Positions 28,797 to 40,386 of a DNA stretch of 64,000 nucleotides are shown piece after piece. A program made the position numbers and the translations under genes. The notes under the pieces are model-generated. The model had not been told where the DNA came from and made no database searches. It saw only the letters and a list, made by a program, of their open reading frames with translations. This stretch comes from Pseudoxanthomonas sp. SE1 (lineage in GTDB: Bacteria > Pseudomonadota > Gammaproteobacteria > Xanthomonadales > Xanthomonadaceae). The stretch spans positions 549,001 to 613,000 of the forward strand of contig NZ_CP113783.1 of the NCBI RefSeq assembly GCF_029542205.1, read 5' to 3'. Every line of letters begins with the position of its first letter. Positions within the stretch are counted from its first letter, which is position 1.

Positions 28797-30528
28797 TCTT
28801 CTTCTCCGGTCCGTCGGCCGCGACGGCAGGCTCGGCGGCGACCTTTGCGGGATTGGCGTCCAGCATCGAGCTGTTGGCGTGGTTCGGCGGCACCAGCGGC
28901 CAGACGTTGGCCTTGATGTCGATGGTGACGTGCAGCAGAGCCGGTCCGGGCTGGGCCAGCAGGTTGGCCAAGGCGCCTTCGACTTCATCGCGCAGGCTGA
29001 TGTGGTGCGCGGGAATGCCGAACACGCGGGCCAGCGCGGCGAAGTCCGGGTTGTCGGACAGGTCGATCTCGCTGTAGCGCTCGGAGAAGAACAGCTCCTG
29101 CCACTGCCGCACCATGCCCAGCGCGCTGTTGTCGATCAGCACGATCTTCACCGGCAGCTTGCAGCGGGCGATGGTCGCCAGCTCCTGCACGTTCATCATG
29201 AAGCCGCCATCGCCGTTGACCAGGATGACGGTGCGGTCGGGACAGGCGAACTGCGCGCCCATCGCCGCGGGCAGGCCGAAGCCCATCGTGCCCAGCGCAC
29301 CGCTGGTCAGGTGGTTGCGCGGATGGGTGAACTTGCAGTGCTGCGCCACCCACATCTGGTGCTGGCCCACGTCGCACGCGACGATCGCGTCAGCCGGTGC
29401 CACCTCGCTCAGCCGTTTCAGAAGGCCGGGCGCGTAGATGTCGGTACCCGGGGCGTCGTAGCGGAAGCCGAAGCGCTCACGGTTGCCCAGGCAGTGCCTG
29501 CGCCACTCGTCGCACGTGCTGCGTGCCGCCTTCAGCGCCTTCAGGCTGGCGGCGATGTCGCCCGGCACCGCGATGTCGGCGGTCCGCAGTTTGCCGATCT
29601 CGTAGGCATCGGCATCCACGTGCAGCACGCGGGCGAACGGCGCGAACTCGGCCAGCTTGCCGGTGGCGCGGTCGTCGAAGCGCGCGCCGACCACGATCAG
29701 CAGGTCGCATTCCTGCGTGGCCATGTTGGCCGCGCGCGTGCCGTGCATGCCCAGCATGCCCAGGTAATGCGGGTGGTTCGCGGGCAGGGCACCCAGGCCA
29801 CGCAGCGTCAGCACGGTGGGGATCTTCGTGGCGTCGACGAACTGGCGGAACGCATCGACCGCGTCGGCGATGCCGATGCCGCCGCCGCCGTAGATCAACG
29901 GCTTCTCGGCGCCTGCGATGGCCGCCAGCGCATCGGCCAGCTTCGCGTCGTCCGGTGCCGGCAGCGGATCGACGCTGGCTGGCACATGGTCGGGCAGGTG
30001 CGAGGCGTCGGACATCTGCACGTCCTTCGGCAGGTCGATCAGCACCGGGCCGGGACGACCTTCGCGCGCGATGCGGAAGGCTTCGCGCACCATGGTCGGC
30101 AGGTCGTCCACGCGCCTGGCGACGAAGCTGTGCTTCACGATCGGCAGGGTCAGGCCGAACACGTCCAGTTCCTGGAACGCGTCGGTGCCCATCAGCGTGG
30201 TGGCGACCTGGCCGGTCAGGCAGACCATCGGCACCGAATCCAGCATCGCGTCGGCGATGCCGGTGACCAGGTTGGACGCGCCGGGGCCGGAGGTGGCCAC
30301 GCACACGCCGACCTTGCCGCTCGCGCGCGCATAGCCGTTCGCCGCCAACGCGGCGCCCTGCTCGTGCCGCACCAGAATGTGCTTGAGGTTGGAATCCACC
30401 AGCGCGTCGTAGAACGGCATGATGGTGCCGCCGGGATAGCCGAACAGCGTGTCCACGCCCTCGGCTTCCAGGGCGTGGGCCAGCCAGCGGGCGCCATTGC
30501 GTGGGGCAGTGGCCGCGGCGGCGTTCAT
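28780..30528 (-). CDS. ilvG: Acetolactate synthase large subunit
   Basis: A 582-residue TPP enzyme catalysing the first common step of valine, leucine and isoleucine synthesis. The catalytic glutamate is E56 in VRHEQGAA. The FAD/central domain begins near 190. The TPP motif runs from GDGGFMMN to VLIDNSALG. The last 25 residues are an Ala/Pro-rich extension. The ATG overlaps the ilvC stop (ATGA). The start [12 protein letters not shown] was preferred to a frame running into ilvC. Confidence 0.95.
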   Translation of the reverse strand: MNAAAATAPRNGARWLAHALEAEGVDTLFGYPGGTIMPFYDALVDSNLKHILVRHEQGAALAANGYARASGKVGVCVATSGPGASNLVTGIADAMLDSVPMVCLTGQVATTLMGTDAFQELDVFGLTLPIVKHSFVARRVDDLPTMVREAFRIAREGRPGPVLIDLPKDVQMSDASHLPDHVPASVDPLPAPDDAKLADALAAIAGAEKPLIYGGGGIGIADAVDAFRQFVDATKIPTVLTLRGLGALPANHPHYLGMLGMHGTRAANMATQECDLLIVVGARFDDRATGKLAEFAPFARVLHVDADAYEIGKLRTADIAVPGDIAASLKALKAARSTCDEWRRHCLGNRERFGFRYDAPGTDIYAPGLLKRLSEVAPADAIVACDVGQHQMWVAQHCKFTHPRNHLTSGALGTMGFGLPAAMGAQFACPDRTVILVNGDGGFMMNVQELATIARCKLPVKIVLIDNSALGMVRQWQELFFSERYSEIDLSDNPDFAALARVFGIPAHHISLRDEVEGALANLLAQPGPALLHVTIDIKANVWPLVPPNHANSSMLDANPAKVAAEPAVAADGPEKKNALPA

Positions 30529-31532
30529 GCGGCGGCCTGCTCGTCTGTATCGGGTTGCGCGGCGTTGGCCTGCAGCCACACCATCTTCGCGCGCAGCTCC
30601 TTGCCGACCTTCTCGATCGGGTGGTCCTTGTCCGCCTGCTGGAACTTCTTGTAGTTCGGCAGGCCGGCGTCGTATTCGGCCTGCCAGTTGCGGGTGAAGG
30701 TGCCGTTCTGGATGTCGGTCAGCACGTCCTTCATGCGCGCTTTCACCGAGGCGTCGATGACGCGCGGGCCGCTGACGAAGTCGCCGTACTGCGCGGTCTC
30801 GGAAATGAATTCCAGCATGCGGGTGATGCCGCCTTCGTAGAACAGGTCGACGATCAGCTTCAGTTCGTGCAGCACTTCGTAGTAGGCGATCTCCGGCTGG
30901 TAGCCGGCTTCCACCAGCGTCTCGAAGCCGGCCTGCACCAGCGACGAGGCGCCGCCGCACAGCACGGCCTGCTCGCCGAACAGGTCGGTCTCGGTTTCTT
31001 CCTTGAAGGTGGTCTTGATGATGTTGGCGCGTGCGCCGCCCAGGCCGCCGGCATAGGCCAGCGCGAACTGCTCGGCCTTGCCGCTCCTGTCCTGGTAGAC
31101 GGCGTAGATGCAGGGCACGCCGCGACCGATCTCGTACTCGCGGCGCACCAGCGCGCCCGGGCCCTTCGGCGCGACCAGCACCACGTCCAGGTCGGCGCGC
31201 GGTTCGATCATGCCGAAGTGCACGTTGAGGCCGTGCGCGAACAGCAGCACGGCGCCCTGCTTCATGTTGGGCGCCAGCACGTCGGCGTAGAGCTTCTTCT
31301 GCACCATGTCCGGCGTCAGCACGGCGACCAGGTCGGCGTCCTTCACCGCATCGGCCGGTGCCTTCACCACGAAGCCATCGGCTTCGGCCTTCGCTTCGGT
31401 CGGGCCGCCCGGGCGCAGGCCGACGGTCACGTCGAAGCCGGAATCGCGCAGGTTCAGCGCGTGCGCACGGCCCTGGCTGCCGTAGCCGACGACGGTGATC
31501 TTGGGTTGCGGGAGAGCGTTGGCGGTGGTCAT
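30525..31532 (-). CDS. ilvC: Ketol-acid reductoisomerase
   Basis: A 335-residue class I enzyme converting acetolactate and acetohydroxybutyrate to the dihydroxy acids. The Rossmann motif [15 protein letters not shown] binds NADPH; magnesium ligands lie in [12 protein letters not shown]. The start MTTANALPQ follows an AGGAA-like ribosome site. Further in-frame codons upstream lie between this start and the attenuator and are not conserved-looking. It is the first structural gene of the operon and lies directly downstream of the leader and attenuator. Confidence 0.95.
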   Translation of the reverse strand: MTTANALPQPKITVVGYGSQGRAHALNLRDSGFDVTVGLRPGGPTEAKAEADGFVVKAPADAVKDADLVAVLTPDMVQKKLYADVLAPNMKQGAVLLFAHGLNVHFGMIEPRADLDVVLVAPKGPGALVRREYEIGRGVPCIYAVYQDRSGKAEQFALAYAGGLGGARANIIKTTFKEETETDLFGEQAVLCGGASSLVQAGFETLVEAGYQPEIAYYEVLHELKLIVDLFYEGGITRMLEFISETAQYGDFVSGPRVIDASVKARMKDVLTDIQNGTFTRNWQAEYDAGLPNYKKFQQADKDHPIEKVGKELRAKMVWLQANAAQPDTDEQAAA

Positions 31533-31574
31533 GGAGCGGGATTCCTGGAGGTTGAGGTGAAGGGAAAGGCTCTT

Positions 31575-31610
31575 AAACAAAAAACCCCGCACTTCTCAGT
31601 GCGGGGTTTT
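31575..31610 (-). terminator. Transcription attenuator of the ilvCGMA-leuA operon
   Basis: A perfect stem AAAACCCCGCACT / AGTGCGGGGTTTT with a TCTC-complement tetraloop is followed on the minus strand by TTTTTTGTTT. It lies between the leader peptide stop and ilvC. A TGCGGG at 31650-31655 (minus strand) can pair with the CCCGCA of the first arm (31600-31605) as an antiterminator, giving mutually exclusive structures. Confidence 0.9.
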
Positions 31611-31633
31611 GCGAATCTGGCGTTGTCTGTTGC

Positions 31634-31723
31634 TTACGCGCCGGTCCGTCCCGCAGTTGTGGGCGAGGTAATAAGGACGAGTACGAGGACGGAAGCCGCA
31701 GCGGGTGCGGTCGGGTCGGTCAT
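31634..31723 (-). CDS. ilvL: ilv operon leader peptide
   Basis: A 29-codon frame starting ATG ACC GAC and ending TAA, too short for routine gene finding. Codons 12-18 (31670-31690) read V-L-V-L-V-L-I: three valine, three leucine and one isoleucine codon in a row. The stop lies 24 nt before the attenuator hairpin. Ribosome stalling at these codons when any charged branched-chain tRNA is scarce would leave the antiterminator strand free. An in-frame ATG at 31747 would extend it by eight codons. Neither start has a clear ribosome site, so leaderless or weak initiation is possible. Confidence 0.9.
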   Translation of the reverse strand: MTDPTAPAAASVLVLVLITSPTTAGRTGA

Positions 31724-31754
31724 CGTGGGCGTGTGGCGCTGCAACATGCGGCAA

Positions 31755-31783
31755 GGGAAACATGCCGCTGCGAAGCGTGTCAA
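31755..31783 (-). promoter_or_regulatory. Probable promoter of the ilv leader and operon
   Basis: A consensus -35 TTGACA on the minus strand (31783-31778) is followed after 17 bp by a poor -10 (TTTCCC, 31760-31755). Transcription would begin about 25-30 nt before the leader ATG. The weak -10 leaves the assignment uncertain. Confidence 0.45.
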
Positions 31784-31815
31784 GCGGTTTTCCCTCCTTT
31801 GCGACGATCGGATGA

Positions 31816-31842
31816 TTTCAGTCGATATGGTTGCAACTGAAA
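31816..31842. promoter_or_regulatory. Inverted repeat upstream of ilvD, possible operator
   Basis: TTTCAGT (31816-31822) and ACTGAAA (31836-31842) are perfect inverted arms with a 13-bp spacer, in an AT-richer patch between the ilv leader promoter and ilvD. An Lrp-type or other dimeric regulator could bind, but none is identified. Confidence 0.3.
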
Positions 31843-31899
31843 CCGTGGAAACGCAGCAGAATCAAGGCTTCCCACGTCATCGCCGCACTGCTGGATTTC

Positions 31900-33741
31900 A
31901 TGCCCGAGTACCGCTCCAGAACGTCCACCCACGGTCGCAACATGGCCGGTGCCCGCGCATTGTGGCGCGCCACCGGCATGCAGGACGCCGACTTCCACAA
32001 GCCCATCGTCGCCATCGCCAACTCCTTCACCCAGTTCGTCCCGGGCCATGTGCACCTCAAGGACCTGGGCCAGTTGGTGGCGCGCGAGATCGAGCGCGTC
32101 GGCGGCGTGGCCAAGGAGTTCGACACTATCGCGGTGGACGACGGCATCGCGATGGGCCACGACGGCATGCTGTATTCGCTGCCGTCGCGCGAGGTCATCG
32201 CCGACTCCGTCGAGTACATGGTCAACGCGCATTGCGCCGACGCGCTGGTGTGCATCTCCAACTGCGACAAGATCACGCCCGGGATGCTGATGGCCGCGCT
32301 GCGGCTGAACATCCCCACCGTGTTCGTGTCGGGCGGGCCGATGGAGGCCGGCAAGACGCGGCTGTCCGAGCACAAGCTCGACCTGGTCGACGCGATGGTC
32401 ATGGCGGCGGACCCGAACGTATCCGACGAGGAGGTCGCCGCGGTCGAGCGAAGCGCATGCCCCACGTGTGGCTCGTGCTCCGGCATGTTCACCGCCAACT
32501 CGATGAACTGCCTGACCGAAGCGCTGGGCCTGTCGCTGCCGGGCAACGGCACGGTGGTGGCCACGCATGCGGATCGCGAACAGCTGTTCCTCCGCGCCGG
32601 GCGCGTGGCGGTCGAACTCTGCCACCGCTGGTACGGTGCGGAAGATCCCAGCGCTTTGCCGCGCGGCATCGCCACGTTCGAAGCGTTCGAGAACGCGATG
32701 ACGCTGGACATTGCGATGGGCGGTTCCACCAACACCATCCTGCATCTACTCGCCGCCGCGCAGGAAGGCGAGGTGCCGTTCGACATGCGCGACATCGACC
32801 GCCTGTCGCGACGCGTGCCGCAGCTGTGCAAGGTGGCGCCGAACACGCAGAAGTACCACATCGAAGACGTGCACCGCGCCGGCGGCATCATGGCGATCCT
32901 CGGCGAACTCGCACGCGGCGGCTTGCTGCACACCGAGGTCCCGACCGTGCACGCGAAGACACTGGGCGACGCGATCGCGAAGTGGGACGTCGCCACCAAC
33001 CAGGACGAATCCGTCGCCACGTTCTACAAGGCCGGGCCGGCCGGCATCCCCACCCAGGTCGCCTTCAGCCAGGCCACGCGCTGGCCATCGCTGGATACCG
33101 ACCGCGCGGAAGGCTGCATCCGCAGCGTCGAACATGCGTTCTCTCAGGAAGGCGGCTTGGCCGTGCTCTACGGCAATATCGCGGTCGACGGCTGCGTGGT
33201 GAAGACGGCCGGCGTGGACGAGTCGATCCATGTCTTCGAAGGCACGGCGCGCGTGTTCGAAAGCCAGGACGCAGCGGTGGCCGGCATCCTCGGCGATGAG
33301 GTGAAGTCCGGCGATGTCGTCGTGATCCGCTATGAAGGCCCCAAGGGCGGGCCTGGCATGCAGGAAATGCTGTACCCGACCAGCTACCTGAAATCGAAAG
33401 GACTCGGGAAGCAATGCGCGCTGCTGACCGACGGGCGTTTTTCCGGCGGCACCTCCGGGCTGTCGATCGGGCATGCGTCGCCGGAAGCGGCGGCGGGTGG
33501 TGCGATCGGCCTGGTGCGCGAAGGCGACCGCATCCGCATCGATATCCCGCAGCGTTCGATCTCGCTGCTGGTCTCCGACGACGAACTGGCGACGCGCCGA
33601 GCCGAGCAGGACGCGAAGGGCTGGAAGCCCGCGCAGCTGCGCGCGCGCAAGGTCAGCACGGCATTGAAGGCTTACGCCTTGCTCGCCACCAGCGCCGACA
33701 AGGGCGCGGTACGCGACAAGCAACTGCTGGATGGTGTCTGA
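31900..33741 (+). CDS. ilvD: Dihydroxy-acid dehydratase
   Basis: A 613-residue Fe-S enzyme of the IlvD/Edd family making the 2-keto acids of valine and isoleucine. It begins [20 protein letters not shown], the standard family start. Cluster and metal ligands lie in [10 protein letters not shown] and [22 protein letters not shown] and DGRFSGGT follow. Upstream in-frame codons were rejected because they lie in the regulatory region and the family start is unambiguous. It is divergent from the ilvC-led operon, and together they cover all common steps except the transaminase. Confidence 0.96.
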   Translation: MPEYRSRTSTHGRNMAGARALWRATGMQDADFHKPIVAIANSFTQFVPGHVHLKDLGQLVAREIERVGGVAKEFDTIAVDDGIAMGHDGMLYSLPSREVIADSVEYMVNAHCADALVCISNCDKITPGMLMAALRLNIPTVFVSGGPMEAGKTRLSEHKLDLVDAMVMAADPNVSDEEVAAVERSACPTCGSCSGMFTANSMNCLTEALGLSLPGNGTVVATHADREQLFLRAGRVAVELCHRWYGAEDPSALPRGIATFEAFENAMTLDIAMGGSTNTILHLLAAAQEGEVPFDMRDIDRLSRRVPQLCKVAPNTQKYHIEDVHRAGGIMAILGELARGGLLHTEVPTVHAKTLGDAIAKWDVATNQDESVATFYKAGPAGIPTQVAFSQATRWPSLDTDRAEGCIRSVEHAFSQEGGLAVLYGNIAVDGCVVKTAGVDESIHVFEGTARVFESQDAAVAGILGDEVKSGDVVVIRYEGPKGGPGMQEMLYPTSYLKSKGLGKQCALLTDGRFSGGTSGLSIGHASPEAAAGGAIGLVREGDRIRIDIPQRSISLLVSDDELATRRAEQDAKGWKPAQLRARKVSTALKAYALLATSADKGAVRDKQLLDGV

Positions 33742-33748
33742 TAGCGGG

Positions 33749-34600
33749 ATGACCCGCGCCCTCTTCGTCATCGTCCTGTCGCTGTTGTCCGTCGTGCCTG
33801 CGTGGGCCCAGCAGGCGCCACCGCGCGCCTGGGTGATTGCCACCTACGCGTATCCGCAGCGTGACCGCGCTGCCGCGATCCAACCGCTGGCGGACTATCT
33901 GGGCCTGCGCGCCCGGCATCCGGTGCGGATCCGCCTGTTCGACTCGCCCACGGCGCTGGTCGATGCGCTGCGGCGTGGCGATGTCGATGTGGCCGTGCCC
34001 AATCTGCACGGGTATCTGCAGGCGCGGCGTGCGAGCGAACCCCTGACGGTCCTGCCGGTACCGCAGGTGCCCGCGCTGCAGGCGGACCGCTACCGCGCCG
34101 TGCTGATTGCCCGGCAGGGACTGGAAGCGCCGGGTGAACTGGAACGGCAGGCGCAGACGTTGCGTCTGGTTCTGGTCGGTCGCGATTCGGCCTCGGGCGG
34201 CTTCGTGCCGGTGCGTGAACTGCGCCGCCGGGGTCTGGAACCGACGACCGCCTTCGCCCATCTCACTTACGTCGGTTCGCACGCGGCGGCACTGGGGGCA
34301 GTGGCGTCCGGCGAAGCCGACGTGGCTGCGCTCGCGGCCGATGTCTACGACGCAGGTCGCCCGGCCGGCGTGGTCGAGCTCTGGCGCTCCGATCCCATTC
34401 CGCCTGGCCCGCTGCTGTGCCGGCCCGCGGCCGATGTGCCGTGCCAGCAGTTCACGGTCTGGCTGCTCGAGGCCCACGACGAAGCTCCCGCCGTGATGGC
34501 CGCGCTGCGGGTGGGCTGGCCCGAGTTTGGCGATGCGCAACGCTTCACCATGCCGGTGCGGGAACTCCTGGATGCCTTGATGATGCAGGTCAAACCCTAG
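33749..34600 (+). CDS. PhnD-like periplasmic substrate-binding protein
   Basis: A 283-residue protein with a signal peptide (MTRALFVIVLSLLSVVPAWA, cleavage before QQAPP) and the phosphate/phosphonate/oxyanion-binding fold: LADYLGLRARHPVRIRLFDS, VDALRRGDVDVAVPN and SASGGFVPVREL segments. No permease or ATPase gene is adjacent, so it is an orphan binding protein; such proteins can also serve as sensor inputs. The ATG at 33749 is 8 bp after ilvD; one at 33731 would overlap ilvD. The stop abuts the stop of the convergent peptidase with no gap. Confidence 0.75.
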   Translation: MTRALFVIVLSLLSVVPAWAQQAPPRAWVIATYAYPQRDRAAAIQPLADYLGLRARHPVRIRLFDSPTALVDALRRGDVDVAVPNLHGYLQARRASEPLTVLPVPQVPALQADRYRAVLIARQGLEAPGELERQAQTLRLVLVGRDSASGGFVPVRELRRRGLEPTTAFAHLTYVGSHAAALGAVASGEADVAALAADVYDAGRPAGVVELWRSDPIPPGPLLCRPAADVPCQQFTVWLLEAHDEAPAVMAALRVGWPEFGDAQRFTMPVRELLDALMMQVKP

Positions 34601-36547
34601 TCAGTGCGCAGCCGGACCGATGTGCCGCGCCAGGAAGGTCTCTAGCGTCCGGTAGAACGCGATGTTGTTGGCGTCGGCATGGAAGCCGTGGCCCTCACCG
34701 GGCACCGCCATCCATTCCGGCGCGCGCCCGGCGCGTTCCAGCGCCGTCTGCATGGCTCGGGCTTGGGATATGGGGGCGCGCTCGTCCAGCTCTCCATGCA
34801 CCAACAGCACCGGTGCTGTGATCTGTGCGGCCAGCGTCGTGGGTGAAGCCGCCACAAGTGCCGCTTCATCGCGACCGATAGTCCGCACGAGGTAGTTGTT
34901 GCCGGATTGCGTGCTGCGGATGTCGCCCTTGGCGTACATCATCTTCAGGTCGTACACGCCAGCCAAGCCGGCCGTGCACTTGATCAGGTCCGGCGCCCGC
35001 GCCGCCAGCATCAGGGCCGAATAAGCACCGAAGCTGGCACCGTACGCACAGACTCGGCTTCCATCCGCGTATCCCTGTCCAATGGTCCAGCGCAGGCCAT
35101 CCAGCAGGTCGTCCTGCACCCGCGTGCCCCACTTCAGGTAGCCGGCCTCCTCGAAAGCGCGCCCACGTCCGCCCGAGCCGCGATAGTTCACCTGCAGGAC
35201 CAGGTAACCACGGCTCGCGAGGAACTGCGCATCCTGGTCGAACGCCCAGTCGTCGCGGATCGCATGCGGGCCGCCGTGCGGCATCACCACGGTCGGCAGG
35301 CCGGCAGGCGTGGCGACGCCGGCCGGCAGGGTCATGAACCCTTCCAGTTCCATGCCATCGCTCGCGCGGAAGCGGATAGCGCGACGCTCGCCCATCCGGG
35401 CGGCATCCAGGCCTTCGCGGCTTGAGAGCAGCAGCGACGCCTTGCCTTGCGCGCGGTCGAAGAGGTACCAGCTGCCCGGGTCGCGGTCGCTGAAGGCGTA
35501 CAGCAACGAACGATTGCCGTCGCGGCTGTGGTCCACGTAGGCGACGTAGTGATCGGGAAAGCTGTTGGACAGCGCGTCGTGCAGTTGCGCATCTGGCGAC
35601 TGGGCGTCGAAGTAGATCGCGCGCGGTTTTCCGTCGGCGATCACGGCGGCGAAGGGCTGCATGGGGGTCGCGCCCCATTCGATGTCGGAGACGCTGCGGA
35701 GCGGGTGCTGGGCCAGCACGCGGCGGTCGCGACCGTCCGGCGTGGACACGACCAGCGTCGACGGGCCGCTATTCACGGACTGCAGCGCGTATAGCTGCGA
35801 GCCATCAGCGTTGAAGGCGTAAGGCGTCCACACGGTATCCGCCGAATCGGAGGCGGCGGGAGTCCAGTTTCGGCCCTGCGCATCGGCGATGAACAGCACC
35901 TGCCGGTCGTTGTCGTCCACGCCCGCAGCGAACCTGGGCACGCCCTGCCGATCCAGCGTGAAACGCAGGTCCTTGACGTCGATGTCGGCGACCAGGCGCC
36001 CCGTGGCGTTGCCGGCATCTACGTCGTAAAGCTGGGAGCGTTGCGTGCCGCGCGACAACCGTCGCATGTAGAAGCGGCCATTGGGCGTCGCGAGCAGGCC
36101 CTCGATGTAGCCGAAGCCGGCTTCGATGCCCGCCGTCCGTAAAGTCTGCTGATAGCCGAACAGGTACTTCTGGTTCTTGCCGTCGGCGTCGGTCGCGATG
36201 ATGTCGCCCATGGGGACGGGGGCCTCTCGTGATCCCACTTGTCGCCCTTTTGCCAACACCAGCCGGTTGTCGCTGACCCACGCGACTTGGGTCGGAAGTT
36301 CGTATCGCGGCAACCGGAGCAGGGCAGTGCGCTGCATGTCGTCGGTGCGGTGGACCATCAATGCATGATGACCGTCGCCCAAGTCGGCCGTGATCGCCAG
36401 GTGAGTGCCATCCGGCGAAAGTCGTGGTGAGTGGAGCCGGTTGGCGGCGGCGAACGTCTCTATCGGTACGAGGGCCTCGGCGCCGGCTGGCGCGATGCAT
36501 GCGGTCAGCAAAACCCCAATGGCGGCCCACATGGTGAATCCCATCAT
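34601..36547 (-). CDS. S9-family prolyl-oligopeptidase-like serine peptidase, exported
   Basis: About 648 residues. A signal sequence (MMGFTMWAAIGVLLTACIAPAGA) suggests export; a cysteine in LLTACIAP could make it a lipoprotein. A beta-propeller domain (about 40-380) gates a C-terminal alpha/beta-hydrolase. The nucleophile is S505 in GASFGAY; the acid lies in VHGELDERAP and the histidine in GEGHGFHA, so the triad is intact. Likely role: cleavage of short peptides in the periplasm. The start was chosen by the AGGA site 8 nt upstream; an ATG 33 nt further upstream is possible. Confidence 0.9.
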   Translation of the reverse strand: MMGFTMWAAIGVLLTACIAPAGAEALVPIETFAAANRLHSPRLSPDGTHLAITADLGDGHHALMVHRTDDMQRTALLRLPRYELPTQVAWVSDNRLVLAKGRQVGSREAPVPMGDIIATDADGKNQKYLFGYQQTLRTAGIEAGFGYIEGLLATPNGRFYMRRLSRGTQRSQLYDVDAGNATGRLVADIDVKDLRFTLDRQGVPRFAAGVDDNDRQVLFIADAQGRNWTPAASDSADTVWTPYAFNADGSQLYALQSVNSGPSTLVVSTPDGRDRRVLAQHPLRSVSDIEWGATPMQPFAAVIADGKPRAIYFDAQSPDAQLHDALSNSFPDHYVAYVDHSRDGNRSLLYAFSDRDPGSWYLFDRAQGKASLLLSSREGLDAARMGERRAIRFRASDGMELEGFMTLPAGVATPAGLPTVVMPHGGPHAIRDDWAFDQDAQFLASRGYLVLQVNYRGSGGRGRAFEEAGYLKWGTRVQDDLLDGLRWTIGQGYADGSRVCAYGASFGAYSALMLAARAPDLIKCTAGLAGVYDLKMMYAKGDIRSTQSGNNYLVRTIGRDEAALVAASPTTLAAQITAPVLLVHGELDERAPISQARAMQTALERAGRAPEWMAVPGEGHGFHADANNIAFYRTLETFLARHIGPAAH

Positions 36548-36650
36548 CCTCTCGTTCCTGTCCGGTGGCACTGATGCCAAGGATATCCCGGTCGTCGGAG
36601 TGCTGAAGGGAGCCTGCGGCGTCGCGGGCCGGCTTGTGGTCTAATTCGCC

Positions 36651-38783
<2,133 letters not shown>

Positions 38784-38876
38784 CAGGTCCGGGTGGCGGG
38801 CATCCATCCGGCACACTCACGCGTAATGTTCACCGGGCGTCCGCCATCCTGGCGGCGTCCCGACAGGAGAACGAAC

Positions 38877-39476
38877 ATGGTCGGTTTCGCCTCTCATGCT
38901 GGTCGCTGGATGATGGCCGCCTGTGTCCTGCTGCTCGCGGCCTGCGCCACCGGCCCGCGCATCACCAGCGACGTGGACCCGTCCGCGAACTTCGCGCAGT
39001 ACCGCAGCTTCGCCTTCTATTCGCCGTTGGCGATCGAGGCGCAGGGCTACGCCACCCTGACCAGCGGCCGTATCAAGAACGCGGCGCGGGCGCAGATGGA
39101 AGCGCGCGGCTACGTCTACGACGAGACCTCGCCCGACCTGTGGGTGAACCTCAATGCCTACATGCAGGAAAAGACCGATGTCGTGTCGATGCCGGAAGTC
39201 GACTACGACTACTACTACAGCTACCGCGCCCGTCGTTATGTGTCCGTGCCCTACTGGCGCGACCGCACCGAGGTCTACCAGTACACCGAGGGCACGATGA
39301 ACGTGGATCTGGTGGACGCGGCGCAGAACCGGCTGGTATGGACGGGCGTGGCGGTCGGCCGCGTGGGCCGTGCCACGCCGGAAGAGCGGGCTGCGAAGAT
39401 CGATGCCGCCGTGGCCGATATCTTCCTGCGCTACCCGTACCGCGCGGGCAGTGGCACGCCCGCGGTGTCGCCATGA
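38877..39476 (+). CDS. DUF4136 lipoprotein
   Basis: A 199-residue putative lipoprotein with lipobox LLAAC, followed by the DUF4136 pattern: SDVDPSANFAQYRSFAFY at the N terminus, and LWVNLNAYMQEKTDV and DLVDAAQNRLVWTGVA later. A Tyr-rich linker (VDYDYYYSYRARRY) is notable. The family is envelope-located and its function is unknown. AGGAGA lies 7 nt before the ATG. The stop overlaps the next ATG (ATGA). Confidence 0.88.
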   Translation: MVGFASHAGRWMMAACVLLLAACATGPRITSDVDPSANFAQYRSFAFYSPLAIEAQGYATLTSGRIKNAARAQMEARGYVYDETSPDLWVNLNAYMQEKTDVVSMPEVDYDYYYSYRARRYVSVPYWRDRTEVYQYTEGTMNVDLVDAAQNRLVWTGVAVGRVGRATPEERAAKIDAAVADIFLRYPYRAGSGTPAVSP

Positions 39477-39640
39477 AGGGGAATGGTGCAGGCCTCGCAA
39501 AGGCGGGCATAGGCTTCGGCACCGCGCTGGCCATCACCATCTCGTGGAGCGCGAACAAATCGCTGTTGTGGGCGGTGATCCATGGCGTGCTGTCGTGGAT
39601 CTACGTGGTCTACTACGCGCTGGTCCATCACTTCAAGTGA
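39473..39640 (+). CDS. Small conserved-looking membrane protein, 55 residues
   Basis: The frame begins at an ATG overlapping the lipoprotein stop and reads MKGNGAGLAKAGIGFGTAL, then two hydrophobic stretches ending VVYYALVHHFK. The codon pattern matches its neighbours and the ATGA coupling supports real translation. It is probably a two-helix inner-membrane protein. The function is unknown. Confidence 0.7.
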   Translation: MKGNGAGLAKAGIGFGTALAITISWSANKSLLWAVIHGVLSWIYVVYYALVHHFK

Positions 39641-39650
39641 CGGTCGCCGC

Positions 39651-40343
39651 ATGACGATGCCCTGGGCGTGGCTGCGCTGGATGGTGACGCTGCGTCGCCA
39701 TCCTTCGGCGTTCCTGTTGATCGTGCAACTGGCGGGGATACTCCTGTATCCCGTGATGGAGGACACGCAGGCCGGCCGCGCGCTGTTCGGCGCCTTCGGC
39801 ATCCTGGTGCTCGCGCTCGCGTTGTGGGTGGTCAACCGCAGCGCGGCGGTGAACTGGATCGCCTGGTCGCTCGCGGTGCCTGCGGTGCTGCTGTCGGTGT
39901 CGTCGGCCATCTTCGACCAGCCCACGCTCGGCATCTACGCCCACCTGCTGGAATGCGGACTGTATTTCTACACCGCGGGCAGCTTGATCGCCTACATGCT
40001 GCAGGACCACAAGGTCACCAGCGATGAACTGTTCGCCGCGGGCGCGACGTTCACGCTGCTCGCATGGGCCTTCGCCTTCGCGTTCTCGGTCTGCCAGCAG
40101 TGGTATCCGGGCAGCTTCACGGCGGCGGTGGATCCCACGTCGGCCCGCAGCTGGATGGAGTTGCTATTTCTGAGCTTCAGCCTGCTTTCCGGGGTCGGCC
40201 TGAGCGACGTGGTGCCGATCCAGCCCCAGGCGCGCGCGCTGGTGATGCTGGAGCAGTTCGCGGGCGTGATGTACATCGCCGTGGTGGTCTCGCGGCTGAT
40301 CGGCCTGACGATCCTCAAGCAGCCGGTGCGCAGGGAAGGCTGA
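39651..40343 (+). CDS. Ion-channel-like membrane protein with an atypical pore motif
   Basis: A 230-residue protein with about six hydrophobic segments. The last two flank a pore-like region, LFLSFSLLSGVGLSDVVPIQ, followed by ARALVMLEQFAGVMYIAVVVSRLIG. The layout and the downstream helix match bacterial Ion_trans_2 potassium channels, but the expected selectivity filter T-x-G-Y-G-D is replaced by SGVGLSD. It may therefore not be potassium selective. It begins 10 bp after the small membrane protein gene and ends the three-gene set. Confidence 0.7.
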   Translation: MTMPWAWLRWMVTLRRHPSAFLLIVQLAGILLYPVMEDTQAGRALFGAFGILVLALALWVVNRSAAVNWIAWSLAVPAVLLSVSSAIFDQPTLGIYAHLLECGLYFYTAGSLIAYMLQDHKVTSDELFAAGATFTLLAWAFAFAFSVCQQWYPGSFTAAVDPTSARSWMELLFLSFSLLSGVGLSDVVPIQPQARALVMLEQFAGVMYIAVVVSRLIGLTILKQPVRREG

Positions 40344-40358
40344 GTGTTCCAGGCAGGC

Positions 40359-40386
40359 AAAAAAATTCGCGCCCGGGGGCGCGAAT
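40359..40386 (-). terminator. Rho-independent terminator oriented for a minus-strand transcript
   Basis: A stem ATTCGCGCC / GGCGCGAAT (40365-40386) with a 4-nt loop is followed, on the minus strand, by seven T residues (40365-40359). On the plus strand no T tract follows. No annotated minus-strand gene lies to its right, which points to an unannotated transcript. Confidence 0.75.

Noticed and set aside
28797..28988. Longer start for ilvM overlapping ilvG by about 200 bp
   Set aside because: The extension is out-of-frame ilvG sequence, Pro/Arg-rich; the ACT domain begins at the ATG at 28796.
31831..31899. Upstream start for ilvD giving 23 extra residues
   Set aside because: The family starts at MPEYRSRTS and the upstream stretch overlaps the putative operator region.
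34598..34603. Abutting convergent stop codons of the binding-protein and peptidase genes
   Set aside because: Zero-gap convergence is common in compact genomes and shows no palindrome or shared sequence here.
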